This document shows positions 1-6,219 of a DNA stretch of 9,549 bases, piece after piece; the stretch's first letter is position 1; every line of letters begins with the position of its first letter. Source of the stretch: JAXGVG01 sp040773965 (GTDB lineage: Bacteria > Pseudomonadota > Alphaproteobacteria > UBA9219); contig JAXGVG010000065.1 in the NCBI GenBank assembly GCA_040773965.1, positions 1-9,549 of the forward strand. Reading direction: 5' to 3'. The notes beneath the pieces were generated by a model that had not been told where the DNA came from, ran no database searches, and saw nothing but the letters and a program-made list of their open reading frames with translations. Both the position numbers and the translations under genes were made by a program.

Positions 1-603
1 AACGGTCTTGTTGGTACGCTTCTTGACTTCAAGGGGCGCTTTCTGGCCGTCTTCCGTTAAATAGACTTGCTGAAGCGCTAGCACGCTGCCTTTAATATCC
101 TGCGCCAAGGCAACCAATGCGCCGTATTTGCCGAAGGCTTTAGGCCGATAGCCAATGCAATCCGGCGGCGTTGCCGTGATTCCGCGCCGTTGCAAGTACA
201 GTTTTACCGGGGTTCCTTCAATGGTTTTTTGTGTCTCGCTAACGATAACGGCGATTTTTGCAACCGGGTCTTTCGGCAATTTTTTAGAAGGTGGTTCGGG
301 AACAGAAACGCCAAGCCACTTGCACCCCCATGTGAACGCCTCGCGAGCGCTGCCCTTTTTCACATGCTTGATAAGAACAAGCGCGTTACCGCCGCAACCT
401 GTCTCATGATCGAACCACGTCCCCGCCTTCTCGCCCGCAACATCAACGGCAACGCTGCCCTTGTTGCCATAACGCAACTGGTTTTGAGACGAAAGCGCCT
501 CGTTTCTTTTTCCTAGCAAATGATCCGCAAGCTCGCCTATTCGATCCTGAAGCAGCTTTGCAATCTCTTCGCCTGAAAGATTGGTGTCAGGCGCTTCGGC
601 CAT
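1..603 (-). CDS. Primase-type protein, N-terminal 201 codons (gene continues past left edge)
   Basis: Probably the replication primase of the island, acting on element DNA. Translated by hand from the ATG at 603, the frame is open to the window edge. Residues 43-75 hold a pattern typical of toprim primases of integrated elements: LRYGNKGS, then VDVAG, then GTWFDHETGCGG. This is followed by YLQRRGI at 136-142 and by a stretch at about 149-195 containing CIGYRP, GALVALAQD, a G-x-V-x-A-L-Q-Q-V-Y-L segment and DGQKAP, as in the DUF7146 region that precedes the toprim domain. The toprim motifs themselves and any helicase domain would lie outside the window, so catalytic competence cannot be judged. 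The start overlaps the end of the upstream gene by 17 bases, suggesting translational coupling; the Shine-Dalgarno is weak. Family assignment is by remembered pattern. Confidence 0.78.
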   Translation of the reverse strand, partial: MAEAPDTNLSGEEIAKLLQDRIGELADHLLGKRNEALSSQNQLRYGNKGSVAVDVAGEKAGTWFDHETGCGGNALVLIKHVKKGSAREAFTWGCKWLGVSVPEPPSKKLPKDPVAKIAVIVSETQKTIEGTPVKLYLQRRGITATPPDCIGYRPKAFGKYGALVALAQDIKGSVLALQQVYLTEDGQKAPLEVKKRTNKTV

Positions 604-829
604 AATCCGCCACTTTCTTTTCTTGCCCCTCAATCCACTTGATAATTTCGCTCTTACGGGCGCATATCGTCATTCCCATGCTGAACATGGGCGGCGAGCA
701 TTGTTTGGCTTTGCGAAGGTTGTAAACCTTGCGGCGGTGCTTGGGCGAGCCGTAGAGGAATTTCGCAATCGCGCTCGCGCCGTGCAAAATATCATCGTGC
801 ATGGCGGTTTCGGATTTTTGCTCTTCCAT
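587..829 (-). CDS. Small winged-helix-like DNA-binding protein
   Basis: An 80-residue basic protein. Residues 15-28 (ILHGASAIAKFLYG) followed by HRRKVYNLRK, then CARKSEIIKWIEGQE at 56-70, match the layout of short phage and island DNA-binding proteins: an 'ILxGAxAIA' helix, a recognition helix, a wing, then a closing helix. The start ATG shares one base with the stop of the upstream AlpA-like gene (TAATG), and the 3' end overlaps the primase start by 17 bases, so it should be translated with both. A longer frame runs upstream to 1177, but that part only shadows the AlpA-like gene in another frame. The role may be replication initiation or regulation of the element; the sequence does not decide. 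Confidence 0.7.
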   Translation of the reverse strand: MEEQKSETAMHDDILHGASAIAKFLYGSPKHRRKVYNLRKAKQCSPPMFSMGMTICARKSEIIKWIEGQEKKVADYGRSA

Positions 830-1095
830 TATCGCGCCCCCCGCCTTGCGAAGGATTGCGGCTCGCGCGTGCAGTCCTTCTCGCGCTTGAGCAACCAGTC
901 CCGGACGGCCTCGATCCGGTAATAGACCTTTCGGCCAATCAGGGTATAAGGGGGCGATTGCCGCATGGCGCGGTCGCGCTCGCAGGTGCGAACCGTTACC
1001 CCGCGTTGCGCCGCGTATTCGCGCTCGGTCAAAAAGCCGTCCAGCACCGAAGCATTGGGCTTTTCTTGGGTTTCTTGGGAATTTGGGTGTTGCAT
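829..1095 (-). CDS. AlpA/excisionase-like helix-turn-helix protein
   Basis: An 88-residue protein with a MerR/AlpA-type helix-turn-helix at about residues 21-72: FLTEREYAAQRGVTVRTCER (helix-turn-helix), TLIGRKVYYR (wing) and IEAVRDWLLKRE (closing helix). Proteins of this family activate or inhibit integrase expression and can act as directionality factors in P4-like islands. The ATG at 1095 is chosen over an upstream ATG at 1149 because AGAGGAA lies six bases before it and the upstream extension runs through a 10-base inverted repeat. That repeat buries the ribosome binding site, so translation may be switchable. The stop is shared with the next gene's start. DNA binding is well supported; whether it is an excisionase, activator or replication factor is not. 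Confidence 0.8.
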   Translation of the reverse strand: MQHPNSQETQEKPNASVLDGFLTEREYAAQRGVTVRTCERDRAMRQSPPYTLIGRKVYYRIEAVRDWLLKREKDCTREPQSFARRGAR

Positions 1096-1101
1096 GTAGC
1101 T

Positions 1102-1140
1102 TTCCTCTCGTTGTTTGGCGACTTGCGCCGACGAGAGGAA
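1102..1140 (-). promoter_or_regulatory. Inverted repeat/hairpin occluding the AlpA-like gene's ribosome binding site
   Basis: The arms TTCCTCTCGT and ACGAGAGGAA are perfectly complementary over 10 bases, separated by 19 bases. Inside the loop a second stem, GGCG/CGCC, closes on a five-base loop. On the minus-strand transcript the downstream arm contains AGAGGAA, the Shine-Dalgarno of the gene starting at 1095. Folding of the RNA would therefore hide the ribosome binding site. As DNA the same repeat could be an operator for the encoded helix-turn-helix protein. Which of these it is cannot be told from sequence. Confidence 0.7.
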
Positions 1141-1210
1141 CGGTATCAAAAAACGAAAACCCGGAAACTTTACCCAAAACAGGAGCGGGATAAAAAGTTG
1201 GCCCGCTTAA

Positions 1211-1873
1211 CTATTTGATTTTATTTAATAACGCTTTCTCAAAACCCGAAATGTGATTTTGGATAGTTTTGGGACAGGGCGTTTTTCCGCTCGGAAAGTT
1301 CTCTTTGAACCACTTTTCGAGATAATGTGATTCGCCGCGCCGAGAATCTTCACAAAGCCCTTCTTTTTTTCGCCTCTTATATTCCTCAATGATCGTGTCT
1401 TTTTCGGAGGGACGACCGCCACGCCCTTTGACGCGCGGGAGAACATCGTGGGGCGCGTTGTTCACAATCCGCACGTCATAAAGGTCGCCGTGCAGCCCAT
1501 GCACAAGATTCTTGGGAAGGCTTTTCAGCCATAACATAGACCAAGCCGAGGCGGGAATTTTCTGCATAGGCGCAAGTGGAGAGCCTTCCCGCGCCCATGC
1601 CGTCAAAACACCATCCTTCAGTTTTTGAAGAAACTCGGTTTTGATGGCTTGAAGCTGGGTGTTCACTTCCTTCTTGAAGCGCGAATCGTAAGTGTAAACC
1701 CGCCCCATGCGCCGCAAGTCTTCATGGTCAATAGACGCTTCATATTTTTTCTTGCGTATCGTTGCCGCGTGATAGCGTTCTACAATCTCAGGGTTGCATA
1801 ACGCAAAGAAAGCGTCATTCAGCAAAACCGCATTTGCGGCTTCGGGCGGCAAGTCATCTTTTTTGTGCTGCAT
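1211..1873 (-). CDS. Unrecognised basic 220-residue island protein
   Basis: I do not recognise a characterised family. The protein has no membrane segment or signal peptide and is rich in Lys and Arg. The N-terminal half is predicted helical (RKKKYEASIDHEDLRRM, then FKKEVNTQLQAIKTEFLQKL at about 66-85). The C-terminal part has GRGGRPSEKDTIIEEYKRR (150-168), then SRRGESHYLEKWFKENFP and PKTIQNHIS (201-209). The last resembles a DNA-binding tail in which 'KTIxNHI' would be a recognition helix. The start is the ATG at 1873, with AGGGA about 10 bases before it; an upstream extension to 1981 only shadows the integrase. It overlaps the 3' end of the integrase gene by 20 bases, so the two are probably co-translated. 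It may help integration or regulation; this is inference from position only. Confidence 0.72.
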   Translation of the reverse strand: MQHKKDDLPPEAANAVLLNDAFFALCNPEIVERYHAATIRKKKYEASIDHEDLRRMGRVYTYDSRFKKEVNTQLQAIKTEFLQKLKDGVLTAWAREGSPLAPMQKIPASAWSMLWLKSLPKNLVHGLHGDLYDVRIVNNAPHDVLPRVKGRGGRPSEKDTIIEEYKRRKKEGLCEDSRRGESHYLEKWFKENFPSGKTPCPKTIQNHISGFEKALLNKIK

Positions 1874-3185
1874 TCTTTTTCTTTCCCTTATTCTCAATTT
1901 TTGCAGGCTCAACCGGCAACATAATGAAATTATCGACCGCTTCCGCCGCCTTACGCAACGGATCGTCATAAAGATGCGCATAGCGCTGCGTCGTCTGCAC
2001 CTGAGTATGCCCTAACATTTGCCCGATGAGAGGTAGGGACGCACCGGAAGAAACGAGAATACTTGCAAACGAATGGCGAAGATCGTGAATCCGAACGTTC
2101 GGCCAATCGTCTAAAACAGGGTTTCCCTTTTCGTCCTTGATAACTTTCCCCTGCCGATTCTTCCTCTCAATTTTGTCCGTCAACCCCGCCGCTTTGCATA
2201 CGGCAAGCCACGTGCGCCGGACTTCTTGAAGCGGCTCGCCGGTCGGCCCCGGAAAGACATACGGGCTTATTGTCGCCGTCTTATCCTTTTTCGAGGCTTC
2301 CTGAAAATCAGCGTCAGACTTTTCCTTTATATCATTCAATAACTGTAACGCCGTTTTGTTCAAGGGCACACGGTGAAGCTTCCGTTGCTTAGTGTGGGCG
2401 CTTGGTTTTGTCCAAAGGCTATTTTCAAGATCGAACATGTCCCATGTCGCGCCCAAAACCTCGCCTTTACGCGCGCCCGTCAACATCAACAATTTGATTG
2501 CATTGGCGGAGGTAGCTTCGGGGTGTTCGTTGAGGGCAAGCACAAGCGCCGCAATTTCTTTCTTGTCGAGATAGCGCCCACGTTTTTCTTCTGGATTGCG
2601 CCGCACCCCAATAACCGGATTTTTGTCGAGCCAGTTCCACCGAATTGCCAGATTAAAAGCCTTACGCAAAGAAGCAACGGCGCGATTGGCTCGAACAGGA
2701 GCTTCTCTCACGGTAGTGATTTCTTGGTGCAGCGCGTCTATATCCGCAGGCTCGACATTGAAAACCTTGCACTTCCCCAGCTTAGGCAACAAGAGGGTTT
2801 TCCACATGCTGATTTCATCTTGTCGGGTTTTCGCCGCCTTGTGTGGCAAAAATTCTTTTTGATAACGTTCCCAAAGATCACAAACGGTGGGAGCGTCACG
2901 TCTGGCTTGCCGTTCCGCCATAGGGTCGATTCCGCGATCAACGTCTTGCTTCATTTCGCTGGCAAATTTACGCGCGGCTGCGACAGTCCAATCCGGGAAA
3001 GAGCCGATGGTTATGCGCCGTTGCCGCCCGTCAATCCGATAATCAAGCACGAAGGCTTTGGCGCTATTGGCCGTTATTCGTAAACCAAAGCCCTTGACAG
3101 CGGCATCCCATAGAATACGCTGCCCGTACTGGGGTGATATGGCCTTGCGCGCTTCGTTATCGGTCAGTTGGGCGTTTGCAGTCAT
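1854..3185 (-). CDS. int: P4-type tyrosine integrase
   Basis: Site-specific recombinase that inserts and excises the island at the tRNA-Lys site. The 443 residues have the usual length and three-domain order: an N-terminal arm-binding DUF4102 domain (about 7-90, with GFGLRIT, RRITIGSFPDW and DPMAER), a SAM-like core-binding domain (about 98-195), and the catalytic domain. The full active-site set is present: R239 (TGARKGEV), K266 (HTKQRK), H367 and R370 (IHDLRHSFAS), H393 (LGHTQ), and nucleophile Y402 (RYAHL). The protein is probably active. An insert-like charged stretch lies at about 335-360. The ATG at 3185 is preferred; an in-frame TTG at 3200 sits inside a tandem repeat and has no Shine-Dalgarno. 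The gene points away from the attachment site, and its 3' end overlaps the next gene. Confidence 0.95.
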   Translation of the reverse strand: MTANAQLTDNEARKAISPQYGQRILWDAAVKGFGLRITANSAKAFVLDYRIDGRQRRITIGSFPDWTVAAARKFASEMKQDVDRGIDPMAERQARRDAPTVCDLWERYQKEFLPHKAAKTRQDEISMWKTLLLPKLGKCKVFNVEPADIDALHQEITTVREAPVRANRAVASLRKAFNLAIRWNWLDKNPVIGVRRNPEEKRGRYLDKKEIAALVLALNEHPEATSANAIKLLMLTGARKGEVLGATWDMFDLENSLWTKPSAHTKQRKLHRVPLNKTALQLLNDIKEKSDADFQEASKKDKTATISPYVFPGPTGEPLQEVRRTWLAVCKAAGLTDKIERKNRQGKVIKDEKGNPVLDDWPNVRIHDLRHSFASILVSSGASLPLIGQMLGHTQVQTTQRYAHLYDDPLRKAAEAVDNFIMLPVEPAKIENKGKKKNAAQKR

Positions 3186-3189
3186 GTTC

Positions 3190-3211
3190 TTTATCAACAA
3201 TAAATCAACAA
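3190..3211. repeat. Tandem 11-base direct repeat upstream of the integrase
   Basis: Two adjacent units, TTTATCAACAA and TAAATCAACAA, match at 9 of 11 positions (both end in ATCAACAA). They lie immediately upstream of the preferred integrase start. A direct repeat of this size here fits an arm-type integrase site or a regulator binding site. Both roles are inference. Confidence 0.5.
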
Positions 3212-3310
3212 CGTGGATGGCAAAATATATCTTCCACCCTTGCCTGAGTTGCTTCCAATGTCGCTCAATAGCGATGAGAAATCAGGCCGTTATAGCGCAG
3301 TTCAAGTGAG

Positions 3311-3339
3311 TTGACAAGATTTTCAAAAGGTTAGATAAA
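3311..3339 (+). promoter_or_regulatory. Possible outward-facing promoter at the island end
   Basis: TTGACA (a consensus -35) is followed after 17 bases by GATAAA (4 of 6 to TATAAT), pointing out of the island across the tRNA remnant. In the integrated state it would read antisense into the glycosyltransferase 3' end. In an excised circle it would read across the joined attachment site into the left end of the element. The -10 is mediocre and the AT-rich surroundings raise the chance of coincidence. Confidence 0.35.
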
Positions 3340-3353
3340 GGGCTTTGAAACGT

Positions 3354-3398
3354 CTCTTAATCAGCGGGCCGTGGGTTCGAATCCCCCATCACCCACCA
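3354..3398 (+). other. Attachment site: 3' remnant of tRNA-Lys(CTT)
   Basis: The sequence reads as the last 45 bases of a tRNA: anticodon loop CTCTTAA (anticodon CTT, lysine), 3' anticodon strand TCAGC, variable GGGCC, T-arm with loop TTCGAAT, acceptor strand ATCACCC, discriminator A, and CCA. The 5' anticodon strand should be GCTGA but is AACGT, and no GGGTGAT acceptor strand occurs upstream, so identity to a tRNA stops at the anticodon loop. This is what integration into the 3' half of a tRNA gene leaves at the far end of an island. The T-stem has one mismatch (3372 T against 3386 C), consistent with drift in a copy free of tRNA selection. Confidence 0.88.
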
Positions 3399-4398
3399 TT
3401 TTTCGTTCCCCGCCGGGGCCAGGGCCGGGCGAGCCGACGACCTCATCGACAATGAAAAGCGGGCGCTGCTTGGCCTCCATGTAGAGGCGGCCCAGGTATT
3501 CGCCGAACACGCCGAGGCTTAATAGCTGGACGCTGCCGATAACAAGCACGATGACCATCAAGCTGGTCCAGCCCTGGACGGTCTGGCCGGTTATCCACGA
3601 ATGAAAGACGTAGATCAGCATGGCGAGAGCCGCGATCCCCGCCGACGCCCCGACGTAGGACGCCACGCGCATCGGCACGATGGAAAAACTTGTGACGGCG
3701 TCCATGGCGAAGCGGAGCATTTTGCGCAGCGGGTATTTCGTTTCGCCCGCGAAGCGCGGCTGTCTTTCGTAAACAATGGGCACCTGTTTCAGCCCGATCC
3801 AGCTTACCATGCCGCGTATGAAGCGGCTCCGTTCCGGCATCCGGTTGAGAATGCCGACGGCGCGGCGGCTTAGCAGGCGGAAATCGCCCGTGTCGCGCGG
3901 AATCGAAATGTCCGTCATGCGGGAAAGAAGGCGGTAGAAGGCGGAAGCCGTCGCGCGCTTGAACCAGCCTTCGCCTTGCCGGGTCTTTCTTTGGCCGTAA
4001 ACGACGTCCGCGCCCCGGTCCATAAGCGCCATCATGTCGTCCAGAAGCTCGGGCGGATCCTGTAAATCGCCGTCGAGAATGAAAACGCGCTTGCCCGAAC
4101 AAAAAGACAAACCGGCGCTGAGCGCCAGTTGGTGGCCATGGTTCCGCGACAAATTGACGGCCACGATATGCGGGTCTTGTTCGGCCAGCGCGTTCATCAC
4201 GGCCCACGTCCCGTCTTTCGAGCCGTCGTTGACGAAAACGATTTCGTAAGCGCCGCCCGCGCAGGCGCGGCAGGCCGCCGAAAGCCGTTGCCACAATTCC
4301 CGAAGGCCGTCCGCTTCGTTGTAACAGGGAACGACGGCGGACACGGCGGGCGCCGGGACGGAGGATTCGCTGCCTTGAAGAGTCGCGTGAACGGCCAT
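3361..4398 (-). CDS. GT2-family polyprenyl-phosphate glycosyltransferase, two membrane helices
   Basis: Membrane glycosyltransferase of the DPM1/GtrB-like group, expected to load a sugar from a nucleotide donor onto undecaprenyl phosphate for envelope glycan modification. Domain order: GT-A fold at about 18-225, then two hydrophobic helices at about 238-268 and 276-305. Visible motifs are VVPCYNE (22-28), VNDGSKDGT (56-64), the metal-binding DGDLQD (109-114) and RDTGDFRLLSRR (168-179). The start is uncertain: the ATG at 4398 places the fold about 18 residues in, as usual, but in-frame starts exist at 4458 (ATG) and 4497 (TTG), none with a strong Shine-Dalgarno. The last 12 residues (MVGDGGFEPTAR) are read from the antisense of the tRNA remnant, and the stop falls in the anticodon stem. 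Sugar and acceptor are not determinable. Confidence 0.85.
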   Translation of the reverse strand: MAVHATLQGSESSVPAPAVSAVVPCYNEADGLRELWQRLSAACRACAGGAYEIVFVNDGSKDGTWAVMNALAEQDPHIVAVNLSRNHGHQLALSAGLSFCSGKRVFILDGDLQDPPELLDDMMALMDRGADVVYGQRKTRQGEGWFKRATASAFYRLLSRMTDISIPRDTGDFRLLSRRAVGILNRMPERSRFIRGMVSWIGLKQVPIVYERQPRFAGETKYPLRKMLRFAMDAVTSFSIVPMRVASYVGASAGIAALAMLIYVFHSWITGQTVQGWTSLMVIVLVIGSVQLLSLGVFGEYLGRLYMEAKQRPLFIVDEVVGSPGPGPGGERKMVGDGGFEPTAR

Positions 4399-4599
4399 GG
4401 GGTTCGGGTGACCTTTTTTCGAACGGGCGGCGGTCGCCGGGGACCGACTATAAGGCATGGAACGGAGGGAGAAAAGACGGCGGAAAGCGCGCGTCAATCC
4501 TACCGGGAAAATCTGCCTCTACCCGCGCAAGGCAATCCGTGTTAATCAGGAAAAGGCGGCTTGTTCCGGTTTCAACCTTTTCTTATCGGGCGTTGTCTC

Positions 4600-5535
4600 A
4601 TGAAAATGCGTTTGCCACTTGTTATTGCGGCGTTTTTCCTGTTCGGCCCGGTTGACGGGCAGGCAGGCAACCTGTTGCGCGCGATCGACAAGCCTGCCGT
4701 GAGCGCCAAAGCCTTGCGTGTTGTCGAGTCGGGCGAGGCCGTGGAACCGGAGGCCAAAAAGGAAGAGGCTCGCGCGCCTGCGCCTATTGTGATTGTGCCG
4801 CACCGGGCCATCTATAAAATGACGATGACGTCGCTAAAGAACGGCAGCAGCATATCGGACGTTTCGGGCAAAATGTTCTTCGAATGGGCGGACTCCTGCG
4901 ACGGTTGGGCCGTCCAGCAGCATTTGCAGCTGCATTTCACCTATGCCGAAGGCGACGAATCCGAAGTCAACAGCACCGTCATTACGTGGGAATCAAGGGA
5001 CGGAAAGCGTTACAATTTCAATGTGCGGCGCCTGACGAACGGCAAGGAGACGGAAAATTACCGGGGCAAAGCCACTGCAGGCGAACAGGGCGGCCGGGGC
5101 ATCTACACCATTCCCAGGGACAAAAAAGACGTTCTTTTGCCGCCAGGCTCGCTTTTCCCTTCGGCGCACACGATTCTCATTCTTCAAAAAGCCGAAGCGG
5201 GCGAGAAATTTTTTACGCGCCGTGTCTTCGACGGATCGGACGAAGAGGGCGCGGCGGACATCAGCGCCTTTATCGGCGAGCCCGCCGGCGCGGCTTCGCT
5301 GGCCGAGACGACAACCGAGTCGGGCGGCAACCCGCTTTTGGCGCAGCCCGGCTGGCCGGTAAGGCTGGCTTTCTTCTCGCCCGAATCGGAAACGGGCGAG
5401 CCGGATTACGAAATGGATTTAACCCTGCAGGCCAACGGCATCGCCCGTTCCATGCAGATCGATTATGGGGATTTTTCCGTGTCCGGCGTTCTGGCGGATC
5501 TTGAAACTCTGCCTTCCTCCGGATGTTCGAACTGA
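4600..5535 (+). CDS. eipB: EipB-like periplasmic envelope-integrity protein (DUF1849)
   Basis: Periplasmic protein of the DUF1849 family; Brucella EipB is a beta-spiral protein needed for cell-envelope integrity. Seen: a signal peptide MKMRLPLVIAAFFLF with likely cleavage after GQA (about residue 22), a low-complexity linker rich in Glu, Lys and Ala (about 40-62), then the family start PHRAIYKMTM (67-76), GKMFFEW, a glycine-flanked NYRGKA segment, and PPGSLFPSAHT at 181-191, which matches the conserved loading region. The only two cysteines, C100 (DSCDGW) and C309 near the C-terminus, occupy the positions of the conserved disulphide reported for EipB. The ATG at 4600 begins the signal peptide; an in-frame TTG at 4561 adds an unlikely leader. 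Divergent from the glycosyltransferase and 12 bases before the next gene. Confidence 0.88.
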   Translation: MKMRLPLVIAAFFLFGPVDGQAGNLLRAIDKPAVSAKALRVVESGEAVEPEAKKEEARAPAPIVIVPHRAIYKMTMTSLKNGSSISDVSGKMFFEWADSCDGWAVQQHLQLHFTYAEGDESEVNSTVITWESRDGKRYNFNVRRLTNGKETENYRGKATAGEQGGRGIYTIPRDKKDVLLPPGSLFPSAHTILILQKAEAGEKFFTRRVFDGSDEEGAADISAFIGEPAGAASLAETTTESGGNPLLAQPGWPVRLAFFSPESETGEPDYEMDLTLQANGIARSMQIDYGDFSVSGVLADLETLPSSGCSN

Positions 5536-5547
5536 GCGGATGAAGAC

Positions 5548-6156
5548 ATGAACATTGTCATTGTAAGCGGCAGCCATCGCCGCGCGTCGCAGTCGGCGCG
5601 CGTGGCGCGCTATCTGGCGTCGCGGCTTCCGGCGCTTGAGGCCGAAAGCGTTTCGGACATCGTCGATTTGGCGGGCAATCCGTTGCCGTTGTGGGACGAA
5701 AGCGCATGGGAAGCCGGAAGCGCTTTAGCGAAACAGTGGGAGCCTTACGCCAAACGGCTGCGCGCCGCCGATGCGTTCGTCATGGTTTCGCCCGAGTGGC
5801 ACGGCATGGTTCCTTCGGGATTGAAGAACTTCCTGTTGTTCTGTTCCGCGCGCGACGTGGGCCACAAGTCGGCGTTGATCGTCACGGTGTCGTCGAGCCG
5901 CGGCGGCGCTTATCCCGTCAACGAACTGCGGACGAGCGGCTACAAGAATACGCGCATTTGTTACATTCCAGAGCACATCATCGTGCGCGACTGCGAAAAG
6001 ATGTTCGTGGGCGATACGCCCGCGAACGAGGACGACGGCTATTTGCGCGGGCGGACGGACTTCGCCTTGCGCGCCCTGATCGCCTACGCCAGGGCGCTTA
6101 GGCCGGTGTGGGAAGGCGGCGCGCTGTTCGACAAGAACTACCCGTTCGGGATGTGA
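5548..6156 (+). CDS. NAD(P)H-dependent FMN reductase-like flavoprotein
   Basis: Flavodoxin-fold oxidoreductase of the FMN_red family (202 residues, normal length), cytoplasmic. The FMN phosphate loop is GSHRRASQS (8-16). SPEWHGMVPSGLKNFL (81-96) is the conserved flavin-contact motif, usually PEYNxxxPxxLKNAID. SSSRGGAYP (115-123) forms the third flavin loop. The Tyr-Asn of the middle motif is Trp-His here. Substrate is unknown: members reduce flavins, quinones, azo dyes or chromate. It follows eipB by 12 bases with GGATGAAGAC before the ATG, so it is probably in the same transcript. A shared physiological role with eipB is not established. Confidence 0.88.
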   Translation: MNIVIVSGSHRRASQSARVARYLASRLPALEAESVSDIVDLAGNPLPLWDESAWEAGSALAKQWEPYAKRLRAADAFVMVSPEWHGMVPSGLKNFLLFCSARDVGHKSALIVTVSSSRGGAYPVNELRTSGYKNTRICYIPEHIIVRDCEKMFVGDTPANEDDGYLRGRTDFALRALIAYARALRPVWEGGALFDKNYPFGM

Positions 6157-6219
6157 TTTAGTTAAAACACGACGGGAAAAGGGGATATTCTTTCGGCGCG
6201 CAAAATGTTCTAAAGTCCG

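Larger units (their letters stand above)
1..3398. mobile_element. Right-hand part of an integrative island (partial)
   Basis: Seen: an integrase gene next to a truncated tRNA, five minus-strand genes of mobile-element type, and AT-richer sequence than the chromosome to the right. The right boundary is the 3' end of the tRNA-Lys remnant. The left boundary is outside the window, where the intact tRNA-Lys and most of the cargo should be. Inference: the order integrase, AlpA-like regulator, second DNA-binding protein, primase resembles P4-like and PICI satellites more than a conjugative element. No conjugation, capsid, terminase or defence gene is visible here, so the class stays open. Confidence 0.8.

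Noticed and set aside
190..516. Plus-strand open frames at the left edge
   Set aside because: The minus strand encodes a continuous primase-type protein with recognisable motifs over the same bases.
1141..1210. Intrinsic terminator after the 220-residue protein gene
   Set aside because: T-runs exist on the minus strand, but the only stems before them are four or five base pairs; not convincing.
2373..3083. Plus-strand open frame of 236 codons opposite the integrase
   Set aside because: Antisense to a catalytically complete integrase; no motif or ribosome binding site.
3186..3200. TTG at 3200 as integrase start
   Set aside because: It lies inside the tandem 11-base repeat and has no Shine-Dalgarno; the ATG at 3185 keeps the whole arm-binding domain.
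3261..3274. TCGCT-CAAT-AGCGA small hairpin upstream of the integrase
   Set aside because: Five-base stem with no T-run or adjacent signal; expected by chance at this length.
3340..3398. A complete tRNA gene at the island end
   Set aside because: No acceptor, D-arm or 5' anticodon strand can be paired; the five bases before the loop (AACGT) do not match the needed GCTGA.
3399..3420. CCCCGCCGGGG as a terminator for the tRNA or the glycosyltransferase gene
   Set aside because: Four-base stem; the T-run precedes it on the plus strand and becomes an A-run on the minus strand.
3443..4294. Long minus-strand open frame of 283 codons
   Set aside because: Lies inside the glycosyltransferase gene in another frame, Arg/Pro-rich and without recognisable motifs; a GC-rich shadow.
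4550..4582. GAAAAGG/CCTTTTC inverted repeat between the glycosyltransferase gene and eipB
   Set aside because: Seven-base arms with a 19-base loop in an AT-rich patch; no link to a promoter or start could be made.
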